Source of the DNA: Lentzea cavernae
Lineage (GTDB): Bacteria; Actinomycetota; Actinomycetes; Mycobacteriales; Pseudonocardiaceae
Direction of reading: 5' to 3'
DNA: 64,000 nt
Assembly: GCF_014653695.1 (NCBI RefSeq)
Contig: NZ_BNAR01000001.1
Coordinates: 372,001-436,000, forward strand
The notes beneath the pieces were generated by a model. It made no database searches and was not told the origin of the DNA. It was given only the letters and a program-made list of their open reading frames with translations. This document shows, in pieces, positions 1-12,100 of the stretch; position 1 is the first letter of the stretch, and the number at the start of each line of letters is the position of its first letter. The position numbers and the translations under genes were made by a program.

Positions 1-1
1 G

Positions 2-556
2 CGGCTGCTCGACGACCACAAGGTGTCCGTGGACGCCGTGGCCGGTCTCGACCGCACCGTGCGCGCGCTCGCCGTCTCGAACGGCGAGCGCGCCGCGCTG
101 GCGATCATCGACGGCGAACGGGTCGGGCTGCTGGAGATCCGGGAGACCGGTATCGCCCGCGAGATCGTGAAGGTCCTGCCCGACGCCGTGCCCGGTCCGG
201 GCACGGCGGTGAACGTGCGGGTCCAGTCCCTCCAGGACGCCGTCGCGATCAAGGAGGCCGAGGAGGCCGACACCGACGACGACCCGTTCGGCGACAAGGG
301 GGTGGACGAGCAGGAGGCGCTGCAGCAGGCCGGCCTGTCCCCCCAGGACGCCAAGCAGTTCGAGGAGCTCGCGTCGAACCGCGTCGCGGGCGGCCAGTTC
401 GGCGTCACCCAGGACCGGCAGCGGTCGGGTGTCGTCATCAACTGGTTCGACACCCACCAGGGCCGTTACCTGATGGTCAACTCGGACGGCTGGATGAGCC
501 TCTCACCGACCGACAACGACCGCATCGCCACCCGCATCAACGCTGTGCTCGCGTGA
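2..556 (+). CDS. EspG-family ESX (type VII) secretion-associated protein, 5' end cut off by window edge
   Basis: The reading frame is open to the left edge, so this is the C-terminal ~184 residues of a protein that normally has about 250-270. The visible part follows the EspG pattern of non-mycobacterial actinomycetes: a central beta-region (GERAALAIIDGERVGLLEI), a helical acidic middle with PQDAKQFEELASNRVAGGQFG, then NWFDTHQGRYLM and a final SPTDNDRIATRINAVL helix. EspG proteins are cytosolic chaperones that bind ESX substrates before export. It lies 52 bp before the YbaB-like gene on the same strand and probably serves the WXG protein or the giant protein downstream (inference). GTG at 23 is an internal possible start, but homologues need the missing upstream part. 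Confidence 0.75.
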   Translation, partial: RLLDDHKVSVDAVAGLDRTVRALAVSNGERAALAIIDGERVGLLEIRETGIAREIVKVLPDAVPGPGTAVNVRVQSLQDAVAIKEAEEADTDDDPFGDKGVDEQEALQQAGLSPQDAKQFEELASNRVAGGQFGVTQDRQRSGVVINWFDTHQGRYLMVNSDGWMSLSPTDNDRIATRINAVLA

Positions 557-608
557 TCTGACGCACCACAGCCCAACCGCAATTGAACCGCCGCCGCCGG
601 AGGACCGT

Positions 609-1121
609 GTGACTGCCGCGAACCCTTATCAGTGGGTCGAAGAGTACGAGGCCAAGTTGGCCGACCTGAAGCAGAAGTCGGAGAACCTCGCTGAGAACGT
701 CGCCGCGGCGGGCGCCACCGCGACGTCGAAGGACGGCTCGGTCACGGTGACGGTGGGTCCGAACGGCGGCCTGCAGAACCTGCAACTCGGGCATCGCGCG
801 GTCGAGCTGGGCGGACCCCGGCTCACCGCGTTGATCCTGGAGACCGCGCGAGCGGCCCAGAAGCAGGCGGCAACACAGGTGCTCGAGCTCTTCAAGCCAC
901 TCGGCGAGGGCACCGAGGCCTACCAGATGGTGTCGGACTCGATCCCGGACGACGAGGTCGAAGAGGACACCGAAGACGCGTACGACGAGGTCGACGACGA
1001 GCCGGAACCTGCTCCGGCTCCGCCGCCGGTGAGCCGTCCCGCGGCAGCGCCCCAGCCGGCGCCCGTCCGCGGCCGGGCCCGCGCGGCCGACGACGATGAC
1101 GACGACAACCAGCCCTGGTAA
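609..1121 (+). CDS. YbaB/EbfC-family protein of an ESX locus
   Basis: 170 residues. The N-terminal ~105 residues have the YbaB/EbfC arrangement: a long helix (YEAKLADLKQKSENLAENV), the beta-hairpin GSVTVTVGPNGGLQNLQL, then a helix with TALILETARAAQKQAATQVLE. The rest is an acidic, Pro/Ala-rich tail ending in a run of Asp and NQPW. YbaB proteins bind DNA as dimers, but in actinomycete ESX operons similar proteins recur beside WXG substrates with no proven role. Start GTG is chosen because GGAGGA lies 599-604, about 4 nt upstream. It is 9 bp from the next gene, so co-transcription is likely. Confidence 0.75.
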   Translation: MTAANPYQWVEEYEAKLADLKQKSENLAENVAAAGATATSKDGSVTVTVGPNGGLQNLQLGHRAVELGGPRLTALILETARAAQKQAATQVLELFKPLGEGTEAYQMVSDSIPDDEVEEDTEDAYDEVDDEPEPAPAPPPVSRPAAAPQPAPVRGRARAADDDDDDNQPW

Positions 1122-1130
1122 GGAACAGCG

Positions 1131-3044
1131 ATGACCGCGCCTGAAACTCCACTCCCGTCTCCTCCCGGGATGCACATCACCGAGGAGAACAAGCTCAAGG
1201 GCTCGCTGTTCATCGAGGCCTACGGCAGCCTGATCGACGGCATCAGCAAGGACGCCGAGTCCGAGACCGAGAAGGCCCTGGACATCACGTTCAACGCCAT
1301 CGGTGCGGCCTCGGCCACGGTGATGTTCGCGATCGACCCGCTCGGCAGCATCATCGGCGCCGGTGTCGGCTGGCTGATCGAGCACGTGTCGTTCCTCCGC
1401 GACGCCCTGAACCAGCTCATGGGCAACCCGGAGGAGATCCAGGCCAACGTCGAGGCCAACAAGGCGCGCGCGGCCGAGCTGCGGGTGCTGGCCGAGGACC
1501 ACAAGAGCGGCCTCGCCACGTTCGACGGCTGGACGGGTCAGTCGTCCGAGCGCTTCAAGGCGTCGATGGACGGCATGAGCCAGGAGCTCGACGACCTCGC
1601 GAACGCGGTCGAGAGCAAGGCCAAGATCGTCGCGATCATGGGCATGCTCGTCACGGTCCTGCGCGACATCGTCCGCGACCTCATCGCCCAGCTGATCGGT
1701 TCGCTGATCGGTGGCGCGATCATCGCCGCCGCCATGATGATCCCGACCTTCGGCACCTCGATCGCGATCTTCGGTGGCTTCGCGGTCGGCAAGGCCGTCG
1801 CTCTGGGCGTGAACATCGCGTCCCGCGTCGCCCGCGTCGTCGCGGCCCTCGGCCGTCAGATGAAGCGCATCGGCGACCTCGACGACATCATGAAGAAGGT
1901 CAGCAAGGGCTGGGAGCGGTTCGAGAACTCCGCTGACGTCGCCGAGATCACCTACGAGGGTTACAAGGCGCAGGACGGCGTCAACGACAAGATCGACGAG
2001 GCGATGGCGGGCCGCGGCGGCGCCGGTGGCGGCGGCAACACGCCTCCCGGTGCGACCGACGGCAAGACCGCCGCGGACACGACCGGTACCGCGACCGCCG
2101 CGATGACCGCCCGCGCCGTCCAGGCGGAAGGCACCGCGACGGCGACGCTCGCCAACGCGCGCATCGGCACCGTGCAGCCGGAAGGGTTCGCGCAGGCGAC
2201 CCTGCCGAACGCTCCCCTCCGGCCGACGGAGGCCGGCGAGCCGATGCAGGCTCTCCGGCGCACCGCGTCCACGGAGCCGATGCACGCCCTCAAGGCGATG
2301 GACGCGTCCGAGCCGCTGCAGGCCCGTACCGCGATGCGTGCGGCCGAGCCCCTGCAGCCGACGCAGTCGTTCCAGCGCGAGGCGATGGAGCCGCTGCAGC
2401 CCATGCAGCGGGCCGAAGCGGTCCAGGCCCCCACGGCGTTCCTGCGTGACGCGGCCCAGCCGGTCCAGCCGATGCAGTCGTTCCAGCGCGAGGCCATGGA
2501 GCCCTTGCAGCCGATGCAGCGCGCGGAGGCCGTCCAGGCCCCCATGGCGTTCCAGCGGGCCGAAGCGGTCCAGGCCCCCATGGCGTTCCAGCGCGAGGCC
2601 ATGGAACCGCTGCAGCCGATGCAGCGCGCGGAGGCCGTGCAGGCACCCGTGGCGTTCTCCCGGGTGGATGCTTCGGACTCCACGATGGTCTCGGGCGTCA
2701 GCATGACCTCGGGTGGCGGTGGCGGTGGCGGTTTCGAGGCGCCGGTGCAGCCGATGCAGGCGCGTGAGATGTACATCAGCCCGGAGACCCCGTCGGAGCC
2801 GTTGCAGGCCCAGTCGGGTTACGAGCCGCTCGCGCGCACGCAGATGTCTCACGCGTACGACGCTCTCGAGCCGTCGCAGCCGCGTGAGGCCTACGCACGC
2901 GTTGACGCGGAGCCCGCCTACTACGAGAGCGTCAACCCGCTCATGGCAGGCGAACCGCTGCAGCAGACCGCCGGGTTCGAGGCTGCCGGAGGCGCTACCG
3001 CGCAGCCGACCGCGTTCGAGCGTTCCGTCCGGCCGACGGAGTAA
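1131..3044 (+). CDS. WXG-type ESX substrate with hydrophobic hairpin and repeat-rich C-terminal tail
   Basis: 637 residues. The first ~290 residues are mostly alpha-helical: hydrophobic helices near 45-80, a W134-T-G136 turn of the WXG type between two helices, and a Gly/Ala/Ile-rich hydrophobic hairpin near 183-225 that could insert in a membrane. From about residue 300 onward the protein is low complexity, with repeats based on EPLQPMQ and RAEAVQAP. There is no signal peptide. WXG proteins leave the cell through ESX as helical-hairpin dimers; this one sits between a YbaB-like gene and the giant gene, so it is a likely secretion partner or pore component for the giant protein (inference). 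No toxin domain was recognised in the tail. Confidence 0.65.
   Translation: MTAPETPLPSPPGMHITEENKLKGSLFIEAYGSLIDGISKDAESETEKALDITFNAIGAASATVMFAIDPLGSIIGAGVGWLIEHVSFLRDALNQLMGNPEEIQANVEANKARAAELRVLAEDHKSGLATFDGWTGQSSERFKASMDGMSQELDDLANAVESKAKIVAIMGMLVTVLRDIVRDLIAQLIGSLIGGAIIAAAMMIPTFGTSIAIFGGFAVGKAVALGVNIASRVARVVAALGRQMKRIGDLDDIMKKVSKGWERFENSADVAEITYEGYKAQDGVNDKIDEAMAGRGGAGGGGNTPPGATDGKTAADTTGTATAAMTARAVQAEGTATATLANARIGTVQPEGFAQATLPNAPLRPTEAGEPMQALRRTASTEPMHALKAMDASEPLQARTAMRAAEPLQPTQSFQREAMEPLQPMQRAEAVQAPTAFLRDAAQPVQPMQSFQREAMEPLQPMQRAEAVQAPMAFQRAEAVQAPMAFQREAMEPLQPMQRAEAVQAPVAFSRVDASDSTMVSGVSMTSGGGGGGGFEAPVQPMQAREMYISPETPSEPLQAQSGYEPLARTQMSHAYDALEPSQPREAYARVDAEPAYYESVNPLMAGEPLQQTAGFEAAGGATAQPTAFERSVRPTE
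2350..2660 (+). repeat. Tandem repeats coding for SFQREAMEPLQPMQRAEAVQAP units
   Basis: Inside the WXG gene the unit QREAMEPLQPMQRAEAVQAP occurs three times, with a further shortened QRAEAVQAPMAF copy between, and degenerate EPLQ/EPMQ versions on both sides (2235-2950). The nucleotide sequence of the copies is nearly identical, pointing to recent slippage or unequal crossing-over. Confidence 0.85.
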
Positions 3045-3113
3045 GTCCCAAGCCAACAGCCGGGATCCCCTGATCCCGTCTCGTTCTGACGCAGTTCTGG
3101 AGAATCGCCGCTC

Positions 3114-6100
3114 ATGGCCAAGGGGAACGTCAACCCGAACCCGTCGTCGAACCCCGGGGCGAATCCGCCCCCTTCGGCGCCGCCCACCAGCGGAACGGGC
3201 GGGGGCGGCCCCACCGGCAACAGCGGCTACTCCATGAACGACTCCTCGATGCAGGGGTTGCAGAACAAGGCGGGTGACCTGGGGTCCCGGCTGACCGGCA
3301 TCTCATCTGGTCTGCGGGGCCTCAACTTCAGCGGCAACGCGCTCGGGCCCATCGGCCTGTTCGCGGTGCCGGCGCTCAACTCGTCGAACGACAACGCCGT
3401 CTCCCAGGCGGACAAGGGCGCCAAGGCGTTCACCGAGGTCCAGTCCAACCTGAAGGCGACGCAGCAGACGTCGCAGCAGGTCGACCAGACCAACCAGACC
3501 AACATCAAGTCGATCGACACGACCACCGACGCGAAGAACGTGCGCGGTGCGGGCAACAACACGTCGGGCAACTTCACGCCCGGCAGCGCCACGGCCAACG
3601 GCTCGCAGGGCATCAAGGGCGGCGGCACCAGCAGCTCGGGCAACTTCACGCCGGGCAGCGCCACCGCCAACGGCACGCAGGGCCCCAAGGGCGGCGCCAG
3701 CAACACGACGTCCGGCGCCAAGGGACCCGGTGGCGGCCCCGCAGCCTCCGGCCCGAACATCAAGGGCGGCGGCGCGAACATCACGCCGGGCACCAACACG
3801 GCCGGCGGAGCAGCGGCCGGCGCGGCGCCGAACGTCAAGGGCGGCGGCGCCAACATCACGCCAGGCACGAACACGGCCGGCGGAGCGGCGGCCGGCGCGG
3901 CCCCGAACATCAAGGGCGGCGCCGGGGCAACTCCCGGCGGCCCCAAGGCTCCCGCGCCCTACACCCCGACCGCGCCCGGCTACACCCCTCCCGCCGGCGG
4001 CGGTGGCAAGGGCGGCACCACGACCGGTGGCACGAAGGGCCCCGGCGGCGGTGTGGCAGGTGCGGCGCCCAACATCAAGGGCGGCGCCGGAGCGACGCCC
4101 GGCGGCGGCCCCAAGGCTCCTGCGGCGTTCACCCCGACCGCGCCCGGCTACACCCCGCCGGCCGGTGCCGGCGGTAAGGGCGGTGGTGCCACGACCGGTG
4201 GCGCCAAGGGCCCCGCGCCCTTCACCCCGACCGCGCCCGGCTACACCCCGCCGGCCGGTGCCGGCGGTAAGGGCGGTGGTGCCACGACCGGTGGCGCCAA
4301 GGGCCCCGCGCCCTTCACCCCGACCGCGCCCGGCTACACGCCTCCGGCCGGTGCCGGTGGCAAGGGCGGTGGTGCCACGACCGGCGGCCCCAAGGCTCCC
4401 GCGCCGTTCACCCCGACGGCACCCGGCTACAAGGACCCCGGCGGCAGCAAGGGCGGCGCGACTCCTCCCGGCACCCCCGGCGCCACCCCTCCCGGTGGCA
4501 AGGGCGGCACGACGCCTGGTGGCGCGACGCCCGGTGGCACGTCGCCCGGCGGCGGCGCCAAGACCCCTGCGGCGTTCACGCCGACCGCACCCGGTTACAA
4601 GGATCCCGGTGGAGCTGCGGGCACCCAGCCCAGCACGTCCGCTCCCGGCTCGCAGAACGCCGGAACGTCGCCTTCGCGCGGCGGCGCGACGCCTCCCCCG
4701 ATGGCGCCCGGCATGGCCCCGCCGATGGGCGGCGCGAACCCCGGCGCGACCGGCGGCGAACGCGGCGGCAGCAAGGTCCCGGTCGGTGGCTCGAAGGGTG
4801 TGTTCGACGCGCCCAAGGCGCCCACGCCCGACAACACCATCACCAAGGCGCCCGGGACCTCGTCCTCGACTCCCCCGCCGGCACCGAAGCCCACGGCCAA
4901 CGTCCCGCTGACCCCCAGCTCCACGCCCGGCTCGACGCCCGGTTCCACTCCTGGTGCGACGCCGGGCTCGACTCCCGGTTCCGCGCCCGGCTCGACGCCC
5001 GGTGGGGCCACTCCCGGCGGCACGTCGCCCGGCGGCGGCGCCAAGACCCCCGCGGCGTTCACGCCGACCGCACCCGGCTACAAGGACCCCGGCGCCGTGC
5101 CTCCGGGCTCGCAGAGCGCCGTCAGCACCCCGCCGCAGAGCGCGGGCTCGCGCGGCGGCGGCGCCGCTCCGAGCGTGACGCCCCCGGCCTCGGCCGCGCC
5201 TGGCATGGCCCCGCCGATGGCACCGGGCGGAACCCCCGGCGCGACCGGCGGCGAACGCGGCGGCAGCAAGTTCGTGCCGAGCACCGGCGGTTCGAAGGGC
5301 GTGTTCGACGCGCCCAAGGCGCCCACGCCCGACAACACCATCACCAAGGCGCCCGGAACGTCGCCCTCGACGCCGCCCCCGGCCCCGAAGCCGACGCCGC
5401 TGTCCCCGCCTCCGTCCGCGAACACGCCCCCGGCGTCCTCCGCACCCCCGGCGGCGAACCCGAACACCGCGCCGCCCGCCCAGGCCAAGCCGGGCACCCC
5501 GTCGGTGTCGACGCCGCCTCCCGCGGCGAACGTGCCGCCGCCCGCCCAGTCGCGCCCGGCCCCCGCCGCACCCCCGGTGTCGTCGCCCGCGCCGAACACC
5601 AACGTGCCGTCCCCGCGCACGGACACCACCCCGTCGGCCCAGCCGCCGCGCACCGACGCACCCCCGGCGCAGACGCGCCCGGCCCCGCCGGTCAACACGC
5701 CGTCCCCGGCGCCGAACGTCAACACGCCACCGGCCAACACGCCCTCGCCGAACCCGGCAGCCAACACGCCTTCGCCGAACACCAACGCGCCGTCGTCGAA
5801 CCCGTCGGCGAACACGCCTTCGTCGAACGTCCCGCCGGCGAACACCCCGCCGCGCTCGGACACGACGCCGTCCGCCCAGCCGCCGCGCACCGACGCACCC
5901 CCGGCACAGACGCGCCCCGCGCCTCCCGCCAGCGTGCCGCCGGTCAACACGCCGTCGCCCACGCCGAACGTCAACACCCCCTCGGCCAACACGCCGTCCC
6001 CGGCGCCGAACGTCAACACGCCACCGGCGAACGCACCGTCCCCGGCGCCGAACGTGAACGCGCCCTCGGCCAACCCGTCGACGAACACGCCACCGGCCAA

Positions 6101-9100
6101 CGCGCCTTCGCCGAACCCGGCGAGCAACGCGCCCTCGACCAACGTCCCGCCGGCCAACACCCCGTCTCCCCGTCCGGAGACGACGCCGTCGGCACAGCCG
6201 CCGGCCGACGCACCGCCCGTGCAGACGCGCCCGGCACCGCCGGTCAACACGCCCCCGGTGCAGACGCCACAGGTCAACACCCCGCCGGTGAACACGCCTC
6301 CGGCCAACACCCCGCCCGTGAGCGCGCCACCGGCCAACACGCCGAACGTGAACACGCCGCCGGTCAACACCCCGCCGGTCAACACGCCGAACGCGAACAC
6401 CCCGAACGCGAACACCCCGCCCGTCAACACGCCACCGGTCAGCAACCCGCCGGTGAACACGCCTCCGGCGAACACCCCGCCGGTCAACAGCCCGAACACC
6501 AACACGCCCCCGGCCAACACGCCGCCGCCGAACGCCGCGACCCCGCCCCCCAACGCGCCGTCGCCGCGTCCGGAAGCGAACGTCCCGCCGGCGAACACGC
6601 CGAACCCCAACACCACCCCGCCGTCGCCGCGGCCTGAGGCGAACGTTCCCCCGGCGAACACCTCGCCGAACCCGAACCCGAACCAGAACCCCGCCCCCGC
6701 CCCCAGGCCCGAGACCACCGTCCCACCGGCCAACACGCCGCCGCCCGCCCCGGCCACGAACGTGCCGCCGGCCGGCAGCCCGAAGCCGGACACCGCCGTT
6801 CCCGCGGCGAACACGCCGAAGCCCGAGACCAACGCTCCCCCGATCCAGCCGAAGCCCACCCCCGACACCACGCCGCCCGTGCAGACGCGGCCGTCGCCCC
6901 CGCCGCCCACCGGGGCGAACGCGAACGTCGCGGCGAACCCCAACCCCACGCCCGACCTGGTCGTGGCGCCGGTGGTCACGCCCGCGCCCGGCAACCAGCA
7001 GAACAACCCGAACAGCGACTCGGACAGCAACACCGGCGCGGTCAAGCCGACCCCCCAGCAGCGGGTGGACAGCTATCGGGCGCCGAACCCGGCGAAGGAC
7101 GACGCGAGCTACCAGAAGACCGAGGACGGCGGTTTCGTCCACGCGCCGAACAAGCCGTCGGAGTTCGTCGGCATCAGGGTCGACGAGAACACCACTGTCG
7201 GCCTGACGCCGTACATGACCAAGCAGTGGCTGGCGGACAACGGGATCACCGTTCCGCCGCGAAGCACCGTCGAGGCGGCGGTGCACCCGCTGCTCTACGA
7301 CGCGAACCTGGGCGGCGGCGGCCGCAGGCCCGAGGTCTACGGCATCGACAACGCCGCGGACTTCCACAGCGAGATGCAGGGCATCGCGGCCGAGCAGAAC
7401 ATCCAGGAGCAGCAGAACGTCCTGGACGCGGTGAACGACCTCGCCACGGACATCACCAACAAGTACCCGCCGGACCAGTTCGCCTACGTCGGCCTGGGCC
7501 GCAGCCCGGCCGCCGTGGTCGCCGCGCTGCAGAACCAGGGTCACGACGCGGTGTCCATCCCGCTGTCGAACTTCCGGCCGCTGCCCTCCGACCCGAACTC
7601 GATCCTCGCCCCGGCCTACAACGGTCCCGACGGCAAGCCGAAGACCGAGCCGCTGACGGACCAGCAGCAGGACATGCTGGATCAGCACTTCGACGAGTTC
7701 CTGGGTGGCATGCCGCCCGGCAAGGACGTGCTGCTGATCGACTACACGCAGGGCGGTCTGTCGCTGGTGTCGGCGCAGCACCAGCTGCAGCAGCACCTGA
7801 ACAACTACTCGAACCCCGACGTGCCGCCTCCGCACGTGCAGGCGTTCGCGATCCACGAGGCGACCAACCGCAACGACATCAACAACACGATCAACGCCGC
7901 CGCCGAGCCGGGGTCGTTCTTCAACAACCTCTACGAGCAGTACGTCGACACCACCGGCCGCGCGGACGCCCGCCAGGACTTCAAGAACAGCATCGAGACG
8001 TTCGAGGTCCCCTTCCGGCACCCGCTGGGCGACGCGTTCCGCAAGGAGGCCTTCGACGACCTCGCGGAGCACGGGTCGTACAAGATCCTCGACCAGGACC
8101 CGAACACGTTCCAGCAGGACCGCCCGCACCGGGACAACAACACCCCGCCCGGTGTCACGACGGCCTACGACGTGCTGAAGGACGCCGTCGGAGACGGCAG
8201 GACGAGGCCGGCGCCGAACACCACCGACAACGGCACCGGGAACGACAAGGGCAACGACGACGGTCCCGACTCGGGCAACGGCAAGGGCGACCCGAAGGAC
8301 GGCGGCCCCAAGGGCGGCGACGCCAAGGGCAGCCACCCCAGGGACGGTTCCCGCGACGGCGGTTCCAGGGACGCCGACCCGAAGAACGGCGACACCAAGG
8401 ACAGCGGCCCCAAGGACGGCAGCAAGGACGCCGATCCCAAGGACAACAGCCGTTCCGCACCCCCGTCGCCCGGCAACACCGACACGGACGTCAACCCCGG
8501 CAGCGACGCCAAGCCCGACGCCAACACCAAGCCCGACACCGACGTCAACCCCGGCAGCGACGCCAACGCCAGGCCCGACGCCGACGTCAAGCCGAACACC
8601 GACACCAACAAGGCCGCGGACACCAACGCGCCCGCGCAGAACAACCCCGCGCAGAACACCACGGCCGACAACCGCCCGACGCCGACCAGGGACGCCCCGG
8701 CGACCCCGCCCGCGTCGGCCCCGCCCGCTCCCCCGGCACCGCCCGCCCCGAACTCGAACACCAACCCCGACGGCACCCGCAAGGACGTGCCGAAGGTCGG
8801 TGCACCGCCGGCGGCGACCCCGCCCACCCCGGAGTCGCACAAGGGCAAGGACGTCCTGACCGACGAGTCGTGGCGCCACGACCCCGCGAAGACCGCGGAC
8901 TGGTCGAACCCGAGCAACCCGGCGGACCGCAGCACCTGGGCGGACCGCCGCAACGACACCGACGTCCGCACCGTCGACCTCGACGTGCGCGACGTCCGCA
9001 CGGACAGCACGCCGTCGAAGATCGAGGCGTACAAGGGTCTGATCAGCTACGACCTGCGCCGCATCGAGACGAGCCCTGGCAACTTCGTGCAGGAGTACAC

Positions 9101-12100
9101 CGTCAAGGTGCACATCGACCCCTCGGCGGATCCCGCGGTCGCCGCGCAGGTCAAGGAGAACGCCACCAAGGGCGTCAACAACCTGCTGAACCAGGGTTTC
9201 CGGCTCCCGAGCGGTGACCAGTTCCACCTCAACCTCGAGTTCACCGACAACAAGGCCGACGCCCACACCACCATCCAGGTCGACCCGAAGAACCCCAACA
9301 TCGACCAGGACCACTGGAACGCCGACGCGAGCCCCGAGGTCCTCGCCCACGAGACCCTGCACTACCTGGGCATCCCGGACGAGTACAAGGACTCGAGCCG
9401 CGTCTTCCAGCAGCACGACACCAACTCGGGCGTGCACCAGAACGACGGCGGCATGATGGGCGCCGACGTCCACCTGCCCGACCCCGGCATCAGGCCGCGC
9501 CACCTGTGGCTGATCGAGCGCACCGCCAACAGCCAGGTGATGGTGCCCGACACCACCATCAACCCGGCCGGTCCCGCCACCGTGCCGCCGCCCGCGGACT
9601 GGACTCCGAAGCCCGCCCCGGACAGCAACCCCGCGCCGGCATCGTCCACTCCGGACACCGACAGCACCGCCAAGGGCCCCGACGCCGACATGCGGACGAG
9701 GCCGACGGACACGCCGAACCTGCCCGGCGGCTTCGACTTCGACTCCGACGTGGACGCCGACGTCCGGCCGAACAACCAGACGCACCTGCCCAACCTGGAC
9801 AAGGTCGGCCTGGTCGAGTCCGTGCTGCGCAGCGCGGCGTTCCAGGACGTGCGGGTCCCGAACTCGTCCCCGCTCGTCGGCATCAGCGACGTCAAGTCCA
9901 CTGTGGACATCGTCGTCAACGACGTCCGGCAGAACCCGCAGAACCACAACCACCCCGGCCTGACGCCGGACGGCCTGTCGAGCTGGGTCGCGAGCAAGAC
10001 CGACCCCGACACGCTGGCGAAGTTCCACCCCGACCTCGAACCGAACGTGCCCGGCCCGAACACCGACGCCAAGCTGGACCAGTGGCGGGCGAACCTCGCG
10101 AACGACCTCGCGAACGGCTCGTCGAAGCGCTGGGACGTCGTGAGCACCGACGGAATGAAGCCGGGCGACGCCGACGTGGTCAACCACGTCACGCAGGAGG
10201 TCAAGCAGAACGGCGCGATGCCGACGTCGGCCGACCTGGTCGCCAAGGGCATGGAGACGCCCGCGTGGGCCGACTCCCAGGTCGGTGCGCACCTGCCCGA
10301 CACGATCGCGCAGTCGCTGGGCGTGCAGCTCGTCGTCGACAACAACGGCGTGCAGTCCGTCCACGGCCCCGCGGGCGCGCCGCAGGTGCAGGTGTCCTCG
10401 CAGAACGGCACGTTCGGCGCTCTCGGCGGCCCGACGCCGCAGGAAGTTCGCGCCGGCATGGAGGCCTACCTCAGCGGCAAGTCCTCCGCGGAGGTCAACC
10501 AGACCATCGGCGACCTGTACAAGGGACGTCAGGACAAGGGCCTCTACGACGCGGCGCAGAAGACCCAGCTGATCAAGCGCGCGGCCGCGCACCCCGGCGG
10601 CCCGCAGGCCTTCACGGCCGACCTGATGCAGCGGTCGGCGGACCTGCAGAGCCGGATCGACGAGGCCAAGGCCCAGGGTTCGCGCAAGCCCGAGATCATG
10701 CAGTCGCCGAGGGAGCTCGCGCAGACGGCCGCGATCAAGGACCAGGTCGCGACCCTCACCGACCTGCGGGACAACACCAACAGCCAGATCGACACCCTGA
10801 ACGCCGAAGGCCCGAGGGTGGGTCTGACCCACATCATCGACACCCAGGTCGCGGGGCCGAACGCGGACAACCTCGCGAACATCCCGCTCGCCACGCTCCC
10901 CCAGCTCGACGCCCACCTGACCCAGCAGATCGCGGCGGCGGAGAACGCCGGGTTCGACCCCAAGAGCCTCAAGGACCTGCAGGTGCGGGTGCAGAACGAG
11001 GCGGACGTGCGCAAGGTGCTGGGCCACGCCTCGACGCGCGGCCTGGACGGGTTGACCACCCAGCTGAACGACGCCAAGGAGGCGTTGCAGAACTTCCGCG
11101 ACGGCAAGTCGGAGAACACCGGCGTCAGGGGCTTCCTGCGGGGCATGTTCGGCGGCGAGGTCGACACCTCGGTCGACTTCGACCAGAAGATCGCCGACGC
11201 CGAGGCCCTGGTGAAGCAGACGGAGCAGAACCTGTCGTTCGTCGGCAAGCCCGACTACGACAACCGCTTCGCCAAGGCTGCGGACATGCACGCGAACATC
11301 CAGGCCACGCAGGCCAAGATCGCGCAGATGAACGCGGACATCGAGGCACGCGCGGAACGCCTGCGCGACCTCGACGCCAGGACCCGTGAGTTCAACGACC
11401 GCCAGTTCGCGCGGGAGCTGGAGCAGCGCCGCCAGGAGCTGGCGAACCAGGACGGTCCGGATTCCGACGTGCGGTCGGACGCCGACTCGCAGTCGAACGT
11501 CGAGTCCGATGTGGACGTGAGGTCGGACGTCGAGTCCGATGTGGACGTGCAGTCCGACGTGGACGTGCAGCCGGACAACCGGGGGCTCGACCCGCGCAAG
11601 GAGTTCGCGGCGTTCAGGGCCTCGCTCTTCGGCAAGTCCTCCGCCGAGCTCGCCGACCTCGCCGTGCAGCACCGCAACGACCCGTTCCACGTGCAAGAGA
11701 TCAACCAGATGTCCCGCAACCTGGAGGCCGCGCAGAAGCCCGGCGGCATCCAGCAGCACCTGGCCGACCTCCAGGCCGAGATCAACGAGTCGCACAGCAA
11801 GGCGAAGGACCTGAAGCACGTCAGCGACGCGCTTCCGGACATGTTCAAGTCCGAGCTGATGCGCACGGACCAGGCCCAGCGCCAGGCCGAGATCCAGAAC
11901 CTCAAGCAGCACCAGCAGCAGCTCTCCAACGAGCTGCTGACGCTGCAGTACGACCGCAAGGACGCGCTCACGACGTACGCGCTGAGCCTGCCCAGCGACG
12001 TGAACGCGCCCGGCTGGCAGTCGGTGACGCCGCAGGACGTCGAGGTCCTCCAGGACCACGTCACGGACCTGATCCGCGACGCGCGCGTGGCCGGCCAGCC

